NCBI GenBank assembly: GCA_041675005.1 | Contig: JBAYUQ010000017.1 | Span: 1-64,000, forward strand | Reading direction: 5' to 3' | DNA length: 64,000 bases | From: PGYR01 sp041675005 | Lineage (GTDB): Bacteria; Bacteroidota; Ignavibacteria; Kapaibacteriales; UBA2268 | Part shown: positions 34,137 to 43,070 of the stretch, in pieces | Numbering within the stretch: position 1 is the stretch's first letter | Layout: every line of letters starts with the position of its first letter | The notes under the pieces: generated by a model | What the model was told of the DNA's origin: nothing | Databases searched by the model: none | What the model saw: the letters and a program-made list of their open reading frames with translations, nothing else | Made by a program: the position numbers and the translations under genes

Positions 34137-36917
34137 CTCTCCGTCTTTCACTACTCCAAAGTAATATGCACCTTGTGACAGCCCAGCAGTACTGAATTCA
34201 ATAGGATTGTAGCCTATAATTAATCTCTTTGTACCTAGGTCAACAATGACTCTACCTCTATAATCATATATCTTCATAACAACTTCTGTTAGTGATTGCG
34301 AGCTTATATGTGCTTCTACTGTCTTGTTATTAGCAGCAGGATTGGGGTATAGGCTCTCAATATTGATGGGTCTTATCATCTCAACTTTCGATTGCAATTC
34401 AAAAGACTTCAACTTTTCATCTAATTTTCTTACACTTTCACTTATATCAGCTTCGTAATTGCTAGCATTTATACTAAAAAGAACCTCTGTCTTTTTACCA
34501 GCAGGTATGAATAGTGGTCCAGCAGATATTACCATAGAACCATCTTTATTAGGACGGCTGCTTAGTCTAGCAATACCAGAAGTCATAGTCATCTGTTTCT
34601 CAGCTTCCGAAAAACCATCGTATATTCCCATTTCCTCTTGGAAAGCGGCATTGTCTATTGCGTAACCGTTGAACGTCTTATCCGAATGAAGGTGCACACC
34701 TATAACAGGTGCATCATTATCATCTACTATCATAGCATAGCCAGTTCTATCAACTGAATCCATCACGATTACATCATTCTGCCCACCTTCGCTTATATCC
34801 CAGTCATAGAATAGACCCACGTAGATTGAATCCATATCGAATGAATTTTGATTATGTAATATATATCTAAGTAGAATACTATTCCGCAGACCATCTTCAT
34901 TGAATAAATATGCCTCACTTTTCACTTCTATACCCAAAGCTAGTGAGTCGAAAGTGCCGATAGCACCCTCAATTTTATCAGTAAATCTGGAATTAATTAC
35001 TGAGTAATTGCCGAAGTCTTTTCTACTTATTTTTTCTAATGAGAAAAAGTCTCTGTCTTTCACACTTGAGCGGTTTCGGATGCCATCAGCAACATATTCT
35101 TTGCCTTTCTGAGTCATCATAAACCCACCCTCAAACATCAAATCTGTCGCCTCTTTATACTGGAATCCTATCCCCTGTATATTCTCCGAGAAATCGTTAT
35201 AGCCGTGATTACCAATACTTGTTACGGTAATTGCTATTTCATCATTTTGCAGATTCAGATAGGAAGGATTAGCTATAAAACTCACATAGAAATCTTGTAA
35301 TTTCTCACCATTATGGAAAGCAGTAATGACTATATTGAAATTGTAGTTTTCCGGAGTGTTCTCTGGAATTGTTATCTCTATATTATCTTTTATACTAAAC
35401 AATTCCCCCGAAGGAATATTCTGAAAGTTGAAAATTGTATTATCAACTTCTACTTTCACGTATTTATCGTTGCCGATTATTAATTGCAGATTTCCAATGC
35501 TATCTAACACATTTTCGAATACTAAATCTAGTTTAACTTTAGAGGCAACATTTATAATACCGAAGGGATTATCTGATATTATAATGTCATCTTTTAGATT
35601 AATAGCAATGTTATTCTCCCTTGTGATTGCCTTATACAAGTTCAATCGCCCACTACCGGCTAGCCCCTCAAACCCAGGGTTCAGCTCATCTATATTATCC
35701 GTATTTACTATAATCAAAGATTTGATTTGCTGAGCAGTATAGTCTGGGAACTGAGAACGAAGAACAGCTGCTGCACCAGCCGCCACAGGTGATGCCATAG
35801 AAGTACCACTTTTGAAATCATATTTGTTATCAGGAACTGTGGAGTATATGAAAGTACCAGGTGCAGAAATATCTACCCTAGTGTTGTAGTTTGAAAATCC
35901 CGAGCGAACATCATCATCAGCAGAAGAAGCAACCGAAAGCACACCTTCATAAGAAGCAGGGTAGAATGCTTGGTTCCGATTATTGTTCCCAGCGGCAGCT
36001 ACTATAAGGGCTCCAAACTCCGTAGCTGTTTGCACAACCAAAGCGTTGGACTGTGAAAATCCTGTACTCCCCCAAGAACAGTTAATCACGTCAGCTCCCA
36101 TCATAGCAGCGTATAGCAATCCCTCAAACTCATTATACACGGAATTATCTAAACCAAAATCAGGACCTATTTTCACAGGGAGTATTTTTGCACGAGGCGA
36201 TACCCCTGCTACTCCAACGTTATTATTCACCTGAGCGGCAGCTATACCAGAGACGTGTACTCCGTGATCTCCACCGTAACTAGGATCATTGTCATATCCA
36301 CTCTCAGAGCCAAAATCCCAACCACGCCAATCATCTACGAAACCATTATTGTCGTCATCAATACCATTTGTTGATTTATCATTACCAAACTCATCTTTTC
36401 CTTGTTCACCGGGATTGTACCAGACCTGATTTTTTAAATCCTCGTGATCGAAGTCTATACCTGTATCCACAATGCCTATTAGTACCGTGTCACCTGTCAT
36501 TAGATTCCAAGCTTCGAATGCCTTTATAAGATAAAGATGATATAACTGATTCAAATCCGGATCGTTCGTTTCATTTGCAAAAATATAGCTTTTCGGTATT
36601 GGCTCTGCATACTCAACACCCCGTTTCTTTGCGAATAGATTTGCCATTTTTACTGGGTCTATAGGGTAGTTAAACTTCAGCTTTTGTATTTTTCCTAACT
36701 CATATAGCAGAGAATCTGCCAATCGAGATTGATTTCCAAGATTATATCTCCTCAAATCAAACGCAGGGGTAATAGTATATTGAGACGAGTTTGATTGTAG
36801 CTTCGCCCCTTTGCTATCAGTGTATTTCACGTATATAGCATTAGTGTGATACATCTCTTGAGCAAGAAGCAAGGATGTAGATATCAGAAGAATAAATATA
36901 AAAATAATTTTTTTCAT
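34101..36917 (-). CDS. T9SS-exported subtilisin-like serine protease (S8)
   Basis: The product is a 938-residue secreted protease. It has a signal peptide (about 1-19), an N-terminal pro-region (about 20-120), and an S8 domain with catalytic Asp in LIGIVDTGIDFDHEDL (about 150), His in GGDHGVHVSGIAAAQ (about 218) and Ser in SGTSMASPVAAGAAAVLRSQ (about 370); the oxyanion Asn is in IVAAAGNNNRNQAFYPA. Residues about 450-850 form beta-rich domains of unknown role. The C-terminus has ESLYPNPAANNKTVEAHI and YDYRGRVIVDLG, then LSQGAYYFGVVKDG and a final FTVINE, a T9SS type A sorting domain. The enzyme should be secreted to the surface and may process other surface proteins or feed on external protein. 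The 3' end runs 36 bases into the preceding convergent gene. Confidence 0.92.
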   Translation of the reverse strand: MKKIIFIFILLISTSLLLAQEMYHTNAIYVKYTDSKGAKLQSNSSQYTITPAFDLRRYNLGNQSRLADSLLYELGKIQKLKFNYPIDPVKMANLFAKKRGVEYAEPIPKSYIFANETNDPDLNQLYHLYLIKAFEAWNLMTGDTVLIGIVDTGIDFDHEDLKNQVWYNPGEQGKDEFGNDKSTNGIDDDNNGFVDDWRGWDFGSESGYDNDPSYGGDHGVHVSGIAAAQVNNNVGVAGVSPRAKILPVKIGPDFGLDNSVYNEFEGLLYAAMMGADVINCSWGSTGFSQSNALVVQTATEFGALIVAAAGNNNRNQAFYPASYEGVLSVASSADDDVRSGFSNYNTRVDISAPGTFIYSTVPDNKYDFKSGTSMASPVAAGAAAVLRSQFPDYTAQQIKSLIIVNTDNIDELNPGFEGLAGSGRLNLYKAITRENNIAINLKDDIIISDNPFGIINVASKVKLDLVFENVLDSIGNLQLIIGNDKYVKVEVDNTIFNFQNIPSGELFSIKDNIEITIPENTPENYNFNIVITAFHNGEKLQDFYVSFIANPSYLNLQNDEIAITVTSIGNHGYNDFSENIQGIGFQYKEATDLMFEGGFMMTQKGKEYVADGIRNRSSVKDRDFFSLEKISRKDFGNYSVINSRFTDKIEGAIGTFDSLALGIEVKSEAYLFNEDGLRNSILLRYILHNQNSFDMDSIYVGLFYDWDISEGGQNDVIVMDSVDRTGYAMIVDDNDAPVIGVHLHSDKTFNGYAIDNAAFQEEMGIYDGFSEAEKQMTMTSGIARLSSRPNKDGSMVISAGPLFIPAGKKTEVLFSINASNYEADISESVRKLDEKLKSFELQSKVEMIRPINIESLYPNPAANNKTVEAHISSQSLTEVVMKIYDYRGRVIVDLGTKRLIIGYNPIEFSTAGLSQGAYYFGVVKDGELFSYPFTVINE

Positions 36918-36968
36918 GTTTTACTATAACAAATGAGTAGGGTTTTTCGTTACATAATGTTGCAAATA

Positions 36969-36999
36969 TTGACTAAAATAACTTTAATTAATATTTTTG
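36969..36999 (+). promoter_or_regulatory. Bat operon promoter candidate
   Basis: TATTTTTG (36992-36999) fits the Bacteroidota -7 consensus TAnnTTTG, with TTG (36969-36971) 20 bases before it as a -33 element. The batB GTG start follows 18 bases later. Consensus is established for Bacteroidetes; its use here is inferred. Confidence 0.5.
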
Positions 37000-37017
37000 T
37001 AAACAATTTAATCAATA

Positions 37018-38067
37018 GTGAAGACATTGTTAAAATTAGAAAACGAAATATATCTATATATCTTATTAGCATTGCCCATTTTGGTGCTTTTTTATCTGAT
37101 TTATAGAGCAAGACGAAAGAAACTTCTGTCCAAATTTGCAACGCAAATAGCACTTGCTCGGCTTGCACCCAATGTATCTACTTTCAAAAATAGCTTGAAG
37201 TTTATATTGATACTAATAGCTTTTTCATTGATGGTACTGGGATTAGCTAATCCGCAAATAGGTACGAAGATGAAAGAAGTGAAGCGAGAAGGTATAGAAG
37301 TAGTGATAGCTGTCGATGTATCCAATAGTATGTTGGCAGAAGATATTCGCCCTAACAGATTGGAACGAGCTAAATCTGCAATCAAGAGACTAATAGACGA
37401 TTTGAAACAAGATAAAATAAGCATCGTCTTGTTTGCGGGGGATTCGTTTCTCCAATTGCCTTTGACTACCGACTACTCGGCAGCAAAACTTATGGTATCT
37501 ACTATGAGTACTAACCTAATAGAAAAGCAAGGAACTGCAATAGGTAGTGCTATAGAGCTAGGATTAAAATCATTCTCGGATGATGATAAAGTTAATAAGG
37601 TAATGATAATAATTACTGATGGCGAGAACCACGAAGATGACGCGCTAAGCGCTGCCAAAGAAGCTGTTGAAAAAGGTGTAATAATCCATACTATCGGTAT
37701 GGGTTCTGTAGATGGTGGTCCGATACCAAACATAGTAAACGGTCAATCCAAAGGGTATCTAACGGACAATCAAGGTAAAACAGTAGTTTCCAAATTGAAT
37801 GCAAATATGTTACAAGAATTAGCGACCATAGGTGGCGGTAATTTCGTGCGTGCTTCTGGTGGAGATTTTAATATTGGTGATTTGATTGATGATATTGCCA
37901 AAATGGAAAAGACAGAATTTGAAGCGAAAGTATTCACTGATTTTGAACATAGATTCCAATATGTGTTCTTCTTTGCTCTCTTTGTGTTAGTTTTGGAAAT
38001 GCTAATAAGTGATAAAAAGAATAAGACATTCACAATGAAAAAAATAATAGGAGAAGATAATGACTAA
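37018..38067 (+). CDS. batB: BatB-like von Willebrand factor A membrane protein
   Basis: The product is a 349-residue inner-membrane protein with two N-terminal transmembrane helices (about 12-28 and 58-77), a VWA domain (about 88-280) and a C-terminal helix (FFFALFVLVLEMLI). The MIDAS residues are in VVIAVDVSNSMLAEDIRPNR (DxSxS) with IIITDGENHEDD later. This is the layout of BatB, and of BatA, in the Bacteroides aerotolerance operon; the downstream order batC-batD-batE supports BatB. The start is GTG at 37018, just downstream of a -7-like promoter box and with no clear Shine-Dalgarno. The 3' end overlaps batC by 8 bases. No moxR, DUF58 gene or separate batA lies upstream within the window, which is unusual for the operon. 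Confidence 0.87.
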   Translation: MKTLLKLENEIYLYILLALPILVLFYLIYRARRKKLLSKFATQIALARLAPNVSTFKNSLKFILILIAFSLMVLGLANPQIGTKMKEVKREGIEVVIAVDVSNSMLAEDIRPNRLERAKSAIKRLIDDLKQDKISIVLFAGDSFLQLPLTTDYSAAKLMVSTMSTNLIEKQGTAIGSAIELGLKSFSDDDKVNKVMIIITDGENHEDDALSAAKEAVEKGVIIHTIGMGSVDGGPIPNIVNGQSKGYLTDNQGKTVVSKLNANMLQELATIGGGNFVRASGGDFNIGDLIDDIAKMEKTEFEAKVFTDFEHRFQYVFFFALFVLVLEMLISDKKNKTFTMKKIIGEDND

Positions 38068-38893
38068 AATCAGCATATTCGTAGCCCTATTTATATTTAT
38101 AGCTAGCACTGCTTATTCTCAGGAAGAATCGAGTAAGTACATTTATAAAGGTAACAATAGCTATAAAAGTAATAATTACAAAGATGCGGAAATAGATTAC
38201 CGTAAATCACTGGAAAAAGACCCAAATTCGAGTATTGCGAAATATAATTTGGCTAATTCACTTTACAAGCAAGGCAACTACCAAGAAGCTATGGATAAAT
38301 ACAAAGAGCTTTCTGGAGAAAATTTCTCCAAAAGAGAGCTATCTAAAGTATTCCATAATCTGGGTAATTCTTTATTAGAGGACAAGAAGTACAAAGAAAG
38401 TGTAGATGCGTATATAAATGCTTTGAAGAATAACCCTAAAGATGAAGACACAAAATATAATCTTGCTTATGCTCAAGAAATGCTAAGAAAAGAGCAACAA
38501 CAAGATAAGAATAAGGATAAAAACAAAGACAATAAGGATAAAGACGATAAGAACAAGGACAAGCAAGACCAGAATAAAGACAAAGACGGCGATAAGAATA
38601 AAGATAAAGATGGTCAAAATAAGGACGACCAAAACAAAGATCAGCAAGACAAGGATAATCAGCAAGGCGATAAGGACAAAGATAAACAGAACGATAAGAA
38701 AGACGGCAAAGACGGTCAGCAAGATGAGAACAAAACTGGAGATAAAGACCAAGCAGAAAGCGGTCAGAAACCAAAAATCTCTAAGCAAGACGCTGAGCGA
38801 ATATTGCAAGCTATGATGAATGATGAGAAAGAACTACAAAAGAAACTAAGAAAACTAAAATCTAAGTCTAACAAGACAGAGAAAAACTGGTAA
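38060..38893 (+). CDS. batC: BatC-like TPR protein with Lys/Asp-rich linker
   Basis: The product is a 277-residue periplasmic protein. It has a signal peptide (about 1-20, ending AYSQ) and three TPR units, NNYKDAEIDYRKSLEKDPN, then KYNLANSLYKQGNYQEAMDK and LGNSLLEDKKYKESVDAYIN. Then comes a 95-residue linker made almost only of D, K, N, Q and G (about 150-240), and a short C-terminal helix (SKQDAERILQAMMNDEKELQ, then KKLRKLKSK). BatC homologues usually carry such a charged low-complexity segment, but this one is extreme. TPRs suggest binding of BatD or other proteins in the periplasm. It overlaps batB and batD (TAATG), so all four are translationally coupled. Confidence 0.87.
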   Translation: MTKISIFVALFIFIASTAYSQEESSKYIYKGNNSYKSNNYKDAEIDYRKSLEKDPNSSIAKYNLANSLYKQGNYQEAMDKYKELSGENFSKRELSKVFHNLGNSLLEDKKYKESVDAYINALKNNPKDEDTKYNLAYAQEMLRKEQQQDKNKDKNKDNKDKDDKNKDKQDQNKDKDGDKNKDKDGQNKDDQNKDQQDKDNQQGDKDKDKQNDKKDGKDGQQDENKTGDKDQAESGQKPKISKQDAERILQAMMNDEKELQKKLRKLKSKSNKTEKNW

Positions 38894-40728
38894 TGAAACT
38901 AAGAGTATTGATATATTTATATTTAAGTATTTTTATGTCCTTCGTTGCATTAGGACAAGAACCTCAATTTACGGCTGCCGTTAGTGGTAATCCTGTAGTG
39001 CAGGGCGAACCATTCCGGGTGCAATTCAGTGTCAATACTGATGCCTCCAATTTCAGGCCTCCGAGCTTTGACGGATTTGAGGTAATTAATGGGCCGTCCC
39101 AATCGAGCAGTACTCAGATTATTAACGGTCAATTCAGCCGTTCGCTTTCGTTTACTTATGTATTAAAAGCGAACAAAGTCGGCACGACTACTATACAACC
39201 AGCATCCATACAAGTTGAAGGTAAGAGATTACGTTCGAATACAATAGATATGCGAATAGTAGAGCCATCGCAAGCAGAAAAAGAACGTCGCAACCAAGCA
39301 GCTGAGCAAGAAAAATCTTTGCGTGGTCAAGCAATTGACATCATTAAAAATAATCTATATCTAAAAACTAATGTCTCTAAAACTAGCGCTTATGTAGGTG
39401 AGCAAGTTACCGCTAGTTTCAAGCTATATGTGAATGGTGAGCTAAACGTAGTTGGGTTAGAGATGGAAAGCTCGCCAATATTGAACGGATTTTGGAGTCA
39501 AGAAATTGACCTAGGTGAAGTGCAATGGCAAAGAGAACAAGTCAATGGTGTATGGTTCAGAGTAGCAACACTCAAGCAAGTAGTTCTATTCCCACAGCAA
39601 AGCGGAAAGCTAACTGTTGACCCTTATGAATTCAAAACAGTAACTAGACTACAAACGAATAGTCAATCGAATAGAAGACGCAGTATGTTCGACGATTTTT
39701 TCAATCGCGGCTCATACAAAGACTTCGAATATAAATTAAGCTCAAACGCTATATCAGTTAACGTGAAGCCATTACCAGACGGTGCACCTGCTGGATTCAA
39801 CGGAGCTGTTGGTACTTACGAGATGAATGCATGGGTTGACAATACTAAAACTGTAGCTAATGAGCCCGTCACTTTAAAAGTAAAAGTATCTGGTAAAGGA
39901 AACCTAAAACTATTCGATGCACCGACTATAAAGTTGCCACCGGATATGGAAACATTCGACCCTAAAACTGCTGACAATACGAAAGTATCACTAGCGGGTA
40001 TGTCGGGCGATAAGATATTCGAATTTCTGATAATACCTCGTAGAGAAGGGCAATACAAAATAGAGCCCGTTACATTCTCTTACTTTGATTTGACTACTAA
40101 TAGCTATAAGACAATAACTAGCGAAGAGTTCATAATCAACGTAGGTAAGGGAAGCGGCGATGGTGGCTCCAATGTCTCAGGCGTTAGCCGTGCCGAGCTT
40201 CAATTATTAGGTAAAGACATACGATATATAAAAACTGATACCGAGTTAGTTGCCAAATCTAAAACTGGGTTCTTTGGCTCACAAATCTTTTATATATTAC
40301 TAATGCTGCCGTTTTTCCTATTTCTGATACTCTTCTTACTTCTAAGTAAGCGTAGAAAGGAAGATGAGGACACTGAGCTGATGAAAAACAAGCGAGCGAG
40401 CAAATTAGCTAAGAAAAGATTATCGGCCGCTGGTGAGGCTCTAAAAGCGAATGACAGCAATAAATTCTACGAAGAAATAACAAAAGCTCTTTGGGGATAT
40501 ATTTCCGATAAATTGAATATACCTGTTTCGGAGTTGAACAAAGATGTGGTACGTACTAAATTAGCACAAATCAACGTTGATGAAACTCAGATAGACGGTT
40601 TCCTAAAAACATTAGAAGAAAGTGAGTTCGCTAGATATTCGAACTCCGCAAATACATCGGATAGAATGAACGAAGTATATGAAAAATCGGGTACAGTAAT
40701 AACAAATATAGAGAGGGGTATAAGATGA
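38893..40728 (+). CDS. batD: BatD-like membrane protein
   Basis: The product is a 611-residue protein with a signal peptide (about 1-22, ending ALGQ), a large periplasmic beta-sandwich region (FTAAVSGNPVVQGEPFRVQF; KTSAYVGEQVTASFKLYV; EPVTLKVKVSGKGNLK) and one transmembrane helix (about 458-480, IFYILLMLPFFLFLILFLLL), followed by a cytosolic helical tail. The phrase 'VxGKGNLKxxxxPxIxLPxxxxxFDP' is the BatD (oxygen tolerance) signature. In Bacteroides the operon is linked to aerotolerance, but the biochemical role is not established. It overlaps batC and batE by 1 and 4 bases. Confidence 0.9.
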   Translation: MKLRVLIYLYLSIFMSFVALGQEPQFTAAVSGNPVVQGEPFRVQFSVNTDASNFRPPSFDGFEVINGPSQSSSTQIINGQFSRSLSFTYVLKANKVGTTTIQPASIQVEGKRLRSNTIDMRIVEPSQAEKERRNQAAEQEKSLRGQAIDIIKNNLYLKTNVSKTSAYVGEQVTASFKLYVNGELNVVGLEMESSPILNGFWSQEIDLGEVQWQREQVNGVWFRVATLKQVVLFPQQSGKLTVDPYEFKTVTRLQTNSQSNRRRSMFDDFFNRGSYKDFEYKLSSNAISVNVKPLPDGAPAGFNGAVGTYEMNAWVDNTKTVANEPVTLKVKVSGKGNLKLFDAPTIKLPPDMETFDPKTADNTKVSLAGMSGDKIFEFLIIPRREGQYKIEPVTFSYFDLTTNSYKTITSEEFIINVGKGSGDGGSNVSGVSRAELQLLGKDIRYIKTDTELVAKSKTGFFGSQIFYILLMLPFFLFLILFLLLSKRRKEDEDTELMKNKRASKLAKKRLSAAGEALKANDSNKFYEEITKALWGYISDKLNIPVSELNKDVVRTKLAQINVDETQIDGFLKTLEESEFARYSNSANTSDRMNEVYEKSGTVITNIERGIR

Positions 40729-41477
40729 GAAAACTAACGCTATTACTCTTGATGCTCGTTATTCCCGCTGCACTATTCGGTAGCTCCGTAGAGCAGCTAT
40801 TCAACAAAGCAAATGACGCATACGCAAATAAAAAGTACGCAGACGCTATCAATATATACGAGCAAGTGATAGACTCTGGTTACGTATCGGCAGAGCTGTA
40901 CTATAATTTGGGCAGTGCATATTACAAAACTGACAATATCTCATTCGCTATACTCAATTTCGAAAGAGCACATAAACTAAGCGATGATGAAGATATAGAC
41001 CACAACTTAGCAATAGCAAGATTGAAAACAATAGACAAGGTAACACCCGTAGAGCAAATATTCATCGTAGAGTGGTTAGACGCTATACGTGATAACCAGA
41101 ACTCTGCTGGTTGGTCATATTGGACAATAGTATTTATGTGGGTAGTATTTGCGTTCTTTGCATTGCTGATATTCAGCAGACGCACCGCAATAAAGAAAGC
41201 ATCATTCCTCGGAATAGTAACATCGCTGATGCTGTTTTCAGTATCATTTTACTTTGCTTATAGCACAAACGAACGCGAGTACGTAAAGCAATTCGCTATA
41301 CTAACATCGCCAAGCGCTTATGTGAAAAGCTCACCTGACGACAAGAGCCAAGACCTATTCATACTCCACGAAGGAGTGAAAATGCAGGTTCTAGACAGAG
41401 TCGGAGATTGGAATAAAATCCGCTTAGACAATGGCGAAGTAGGATGGATAGACAAAAGCAGCTTTAGGCCGATATAG
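40725..41477 (+). CDS. batE: BatE-like TPR and SH3 protein
   Basis: The product is a 250-residue protein with a signal peptide (about 1-19) and TPR units (FNKANDAYANKKYADAINIY; ELYYNLGSAYYKTDNISFAI). Two transmembrane helices follow (TIVFMWVVFAFFALLIFS; FLGIVTSLMLFSVSFYFAYS), and then a C-terminal bacterial SH3 domain, AYVKSSPDDKSQDLFILHEG to GEVGWIDKSSFRPI. This order matches BatE. The ATG overlaps the batD stop (ATGA). It is the last gene of the operon; no T-tracted terminator follows, only the repeat copy at 41484. Confidence 0.87.
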   Translation: MRKLTLLLLMLVIPAALFGSSVEQLFNKANDAYANKKYADAINIYEQVIDSGYVSAELYYNLGSAYYKTDNISFAILNFERAHKLSDDEDIDHNLAIARLKTIDKVTPVEQIFIVEWLDAIRDNQNSAGWSYWTIVFMWVVFAFFALLIFSRRTAIKKASFLGIVTSLMLFSVSFYFAYSTNEREYVKQFAILTSPSAYVKSSPDDKSQDLFILHEGVKMQVLDRVGDWNKIRLDNGEVGWIDKSSFRPI

Positions 41478-41483
41478 AAGAAA

Positions 41484-41690
41484 GCTCGCTGTATTGCCTT
41501 TGGCTTCAGCCAACGGATAACAGTTTTAACTTAACCCCAAACTGGACTTTAGTCCCATTAATATTAAACTCCTAGTGGAATTGTTGTATTAGATCGGTCA
41601 ACAGTTGCTACTAAAATTGAACTCCTATGGAGTTCTCCTGGATACTTCACTCCGTTCAGAGTAACGTATTGACAAGTTTTTGGGGGATTT
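41484..41690. repeat. Dispersed repeat copy 2
   Basis: This intergenic stretch between batE and the receiver gene has a TTGGCTTCAGCCAA hairpin, the 12-mer TGCCTTTGGCTT seen also near 455, and, on the minus strand, TACTCTGAACGGAGTGAAGT followed by ATCCAGGAGAACT. The latter matches the TCACTCTGA...GAAG..TCCAGGAGAA block at 158-514 and the block at 49829. No ORF and no transposase is present. Confidence 0.5.
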
Positions 41691-41701
41691 GGAGCTCTAT
41701 T

Positions 41702-42082
41702 CTACCCAGTTTTCAGCTTCAACTTTTTGCTGAATACATACCACATAGACTCGTTGAAGTCCATATCTTTCATTATAAAGTGGGTGTTTTGGTGGTTCTT
41801 TAGATCGAGCGATTCTGTATCATCCGAGCTACCTGACATAAAGATAATATTAGTGTCTTCGGGAAGTGAGCTGAATGCCTTGATTGTGTCGTTCCCTTTC
41901 GAGTCGGGCAAGTTAATATCGGAGATAAGTATATTGCAAGGATTAGTTTCTAAATACTCTATCGCTGAATATACGTTACGGAATACTTGTAAGGTATAAT
42001 CAAATTCGAGCATAACTTTGAGGTGCAGTTTTACTGCACTCGACATTATACTATCGTCTTCTATGAGTATTATTTTAACCAT
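41702..42082 (-). CDS. Stand-alone response regulator receiver domain
   Basis: The product is a 126-residue CheY-like single-domain regulator. IILIEDDSIMSSAV holds the acidic pair, NILISDINLPDSKGND the phosphorylated Asp (about 56), and IIFMSGSSDD the conserved Ser/Thr. HFIMKDMDFNES holds the Lys that contacts the phosphate. There is no output domain, so it either moves a phosphate or binds a partner such as a kinase. No histidine kinase is in the window. It lies alone between the bat operon (plus) and rfbA (minus). Confidence 0.88.
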   Translation of the reverse strand: MVKIILIEDDSIMSSAVKLHLKVMLEFDYTLQVFRNVYSAIEYLETNPCNILISDINLPDSKGNDTIKAFSSLPEDTNIIFMSGSSDDTESLDLKNHQNTHFIMKDMDFNESMWYVFSKKLKLKTG

Positions 42083-42197
42083 ATATTTAACTTATCTAGT
42101 TTTATTAACTAAGATTAATTTAGCAATATATGTGCCAAAGAAATATCAATATATTTCACTCGAAATTCTAATAGGTGATTAGCAAACTCTGCGACAT

Positions 42198-43067
42198 CTA
42201 ACCTTCGTTCACCAAATCCATCAGGTATTGACCATATTCTGTTTTAATAAGGTCAGTTGCGAGCTTTTCTAATTGAGCTTTGCTGATGAATCCCTTTTTA
42301 TAGGCAATTTCTTCAAGACAGGCAATGTAGAATCCCTGTCTATTTTGAACTGTACGAACGAAATCACTAGCGTTCATTAGATTATCGCAAGTACCTGTAT
42401 CTAACCAAGCGAATCCACGACCGAGCAATTCAACTTTCAATCGCTTTTGTCTCAGGTATTCGTTGTTGACGGCTGTTATCTCTATTTCGCCGCGTGCAGA
42501 AGGTTTCACGTTCTTTGCGATTTCTATTACGCTATTGTCATAGAAATACAGCCCTGGTACAGCGTAGTTTGACTTAGGAATTTCTGGTTTTTCCTCGATG
42601 GATACTGCGACATTATTCTCGTCGAATTCCACTACTCCATAAGCAGTTGGGTCTTTCACATAGTAACCGAATATAGTAGCTCCTAGCTCTATCTCGGCGG
42701 CTTTTTTGAGTATGCCTGTGAATCCTTGACCGTAGAATATATTGTCACCCAATATCAGGCAAACATCATCATCACCGATGAATTCCTCACCAACTATAAA
42801 TGCGTCTGCTAGTCCACGAGGTTTATCTTGGATTTTATACTCGAAACGGACACCCAAATCGGAGCCGTCACCAAGTAGAGATTTGTACAATTCTATGAAC
42901 TCTGGGTTAGAAATAACCAATATTTCCTTTATCCCAGCAAGCATTAGTACCGAAATAGGGTAGTAAATCATTGGTTTATCATATATTGGCAATAGCTGTT
43001 TACTAACAGCTTTGGTAGCCGGATATAGCCGTGTACCACTGCCTCCCGCGAGTACTATCCCTTTCAT
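42198..43067 (-). CDS. rfbA: Glucose-1-phosphate thymidylyltransferase
   Basis: RfbA/RmlA makes dTDP-glucose from dTTP and glucose 1-phosphate, the first step to dTDP-rhamnose and related sugars. The 289-residue length is standard. MKGIVLAGGSGTRLYPATKA is the nucleotide-binding P-loop-like signature, followed by SKQLLPIYDKPMIYYPISVL, then LILGDNIFYGQGF (metal-binding Asp), YGVVEFDENN, EEKPEIPKSNYAVPGLYFYD and GRGFAWLDTGTCDNLMNAS. The start is 3 bases after the stop of the aminotransferase gene, so both are in one operon. rfbB, rfbC and rfbD are not in the window, so the end sugar is unknown. Confidence 0.95.
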   Translation of the reverse strand: MKGIVLAGGSGTRLYPATKAVSKQLLPIYDKPMIYYPISVLMLAGIKEILVISNPEFIELYKSLLGDGSDLGVRFEYKIQDKPRGLADAFIVGEEFIGDDDVCLILGDNIFYGQGFTGILKKAAEIELGATIFGYYVKDPTAYGVVEFDENNVAVSIEEKPEIPKSNYAVPGLYFYDNSVIEIAKNVKPSARGEIEITAVNNEYLRQKRLKVELLGRGFAWLDTGTCDNLMNASDFVRTVQNRQGFYIACLEEIAYKKGFISKAQLEKLATDLIKTEYGQYLMDLVNEG

Positions 43068-43070
43068 ATT

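Noticed and set aside
38436..38809. Leucine/isoleucine-rich open frames antisense to batC
   Set aside because: They are antisense readings of the Lys/Asp repeat and have no start signals.
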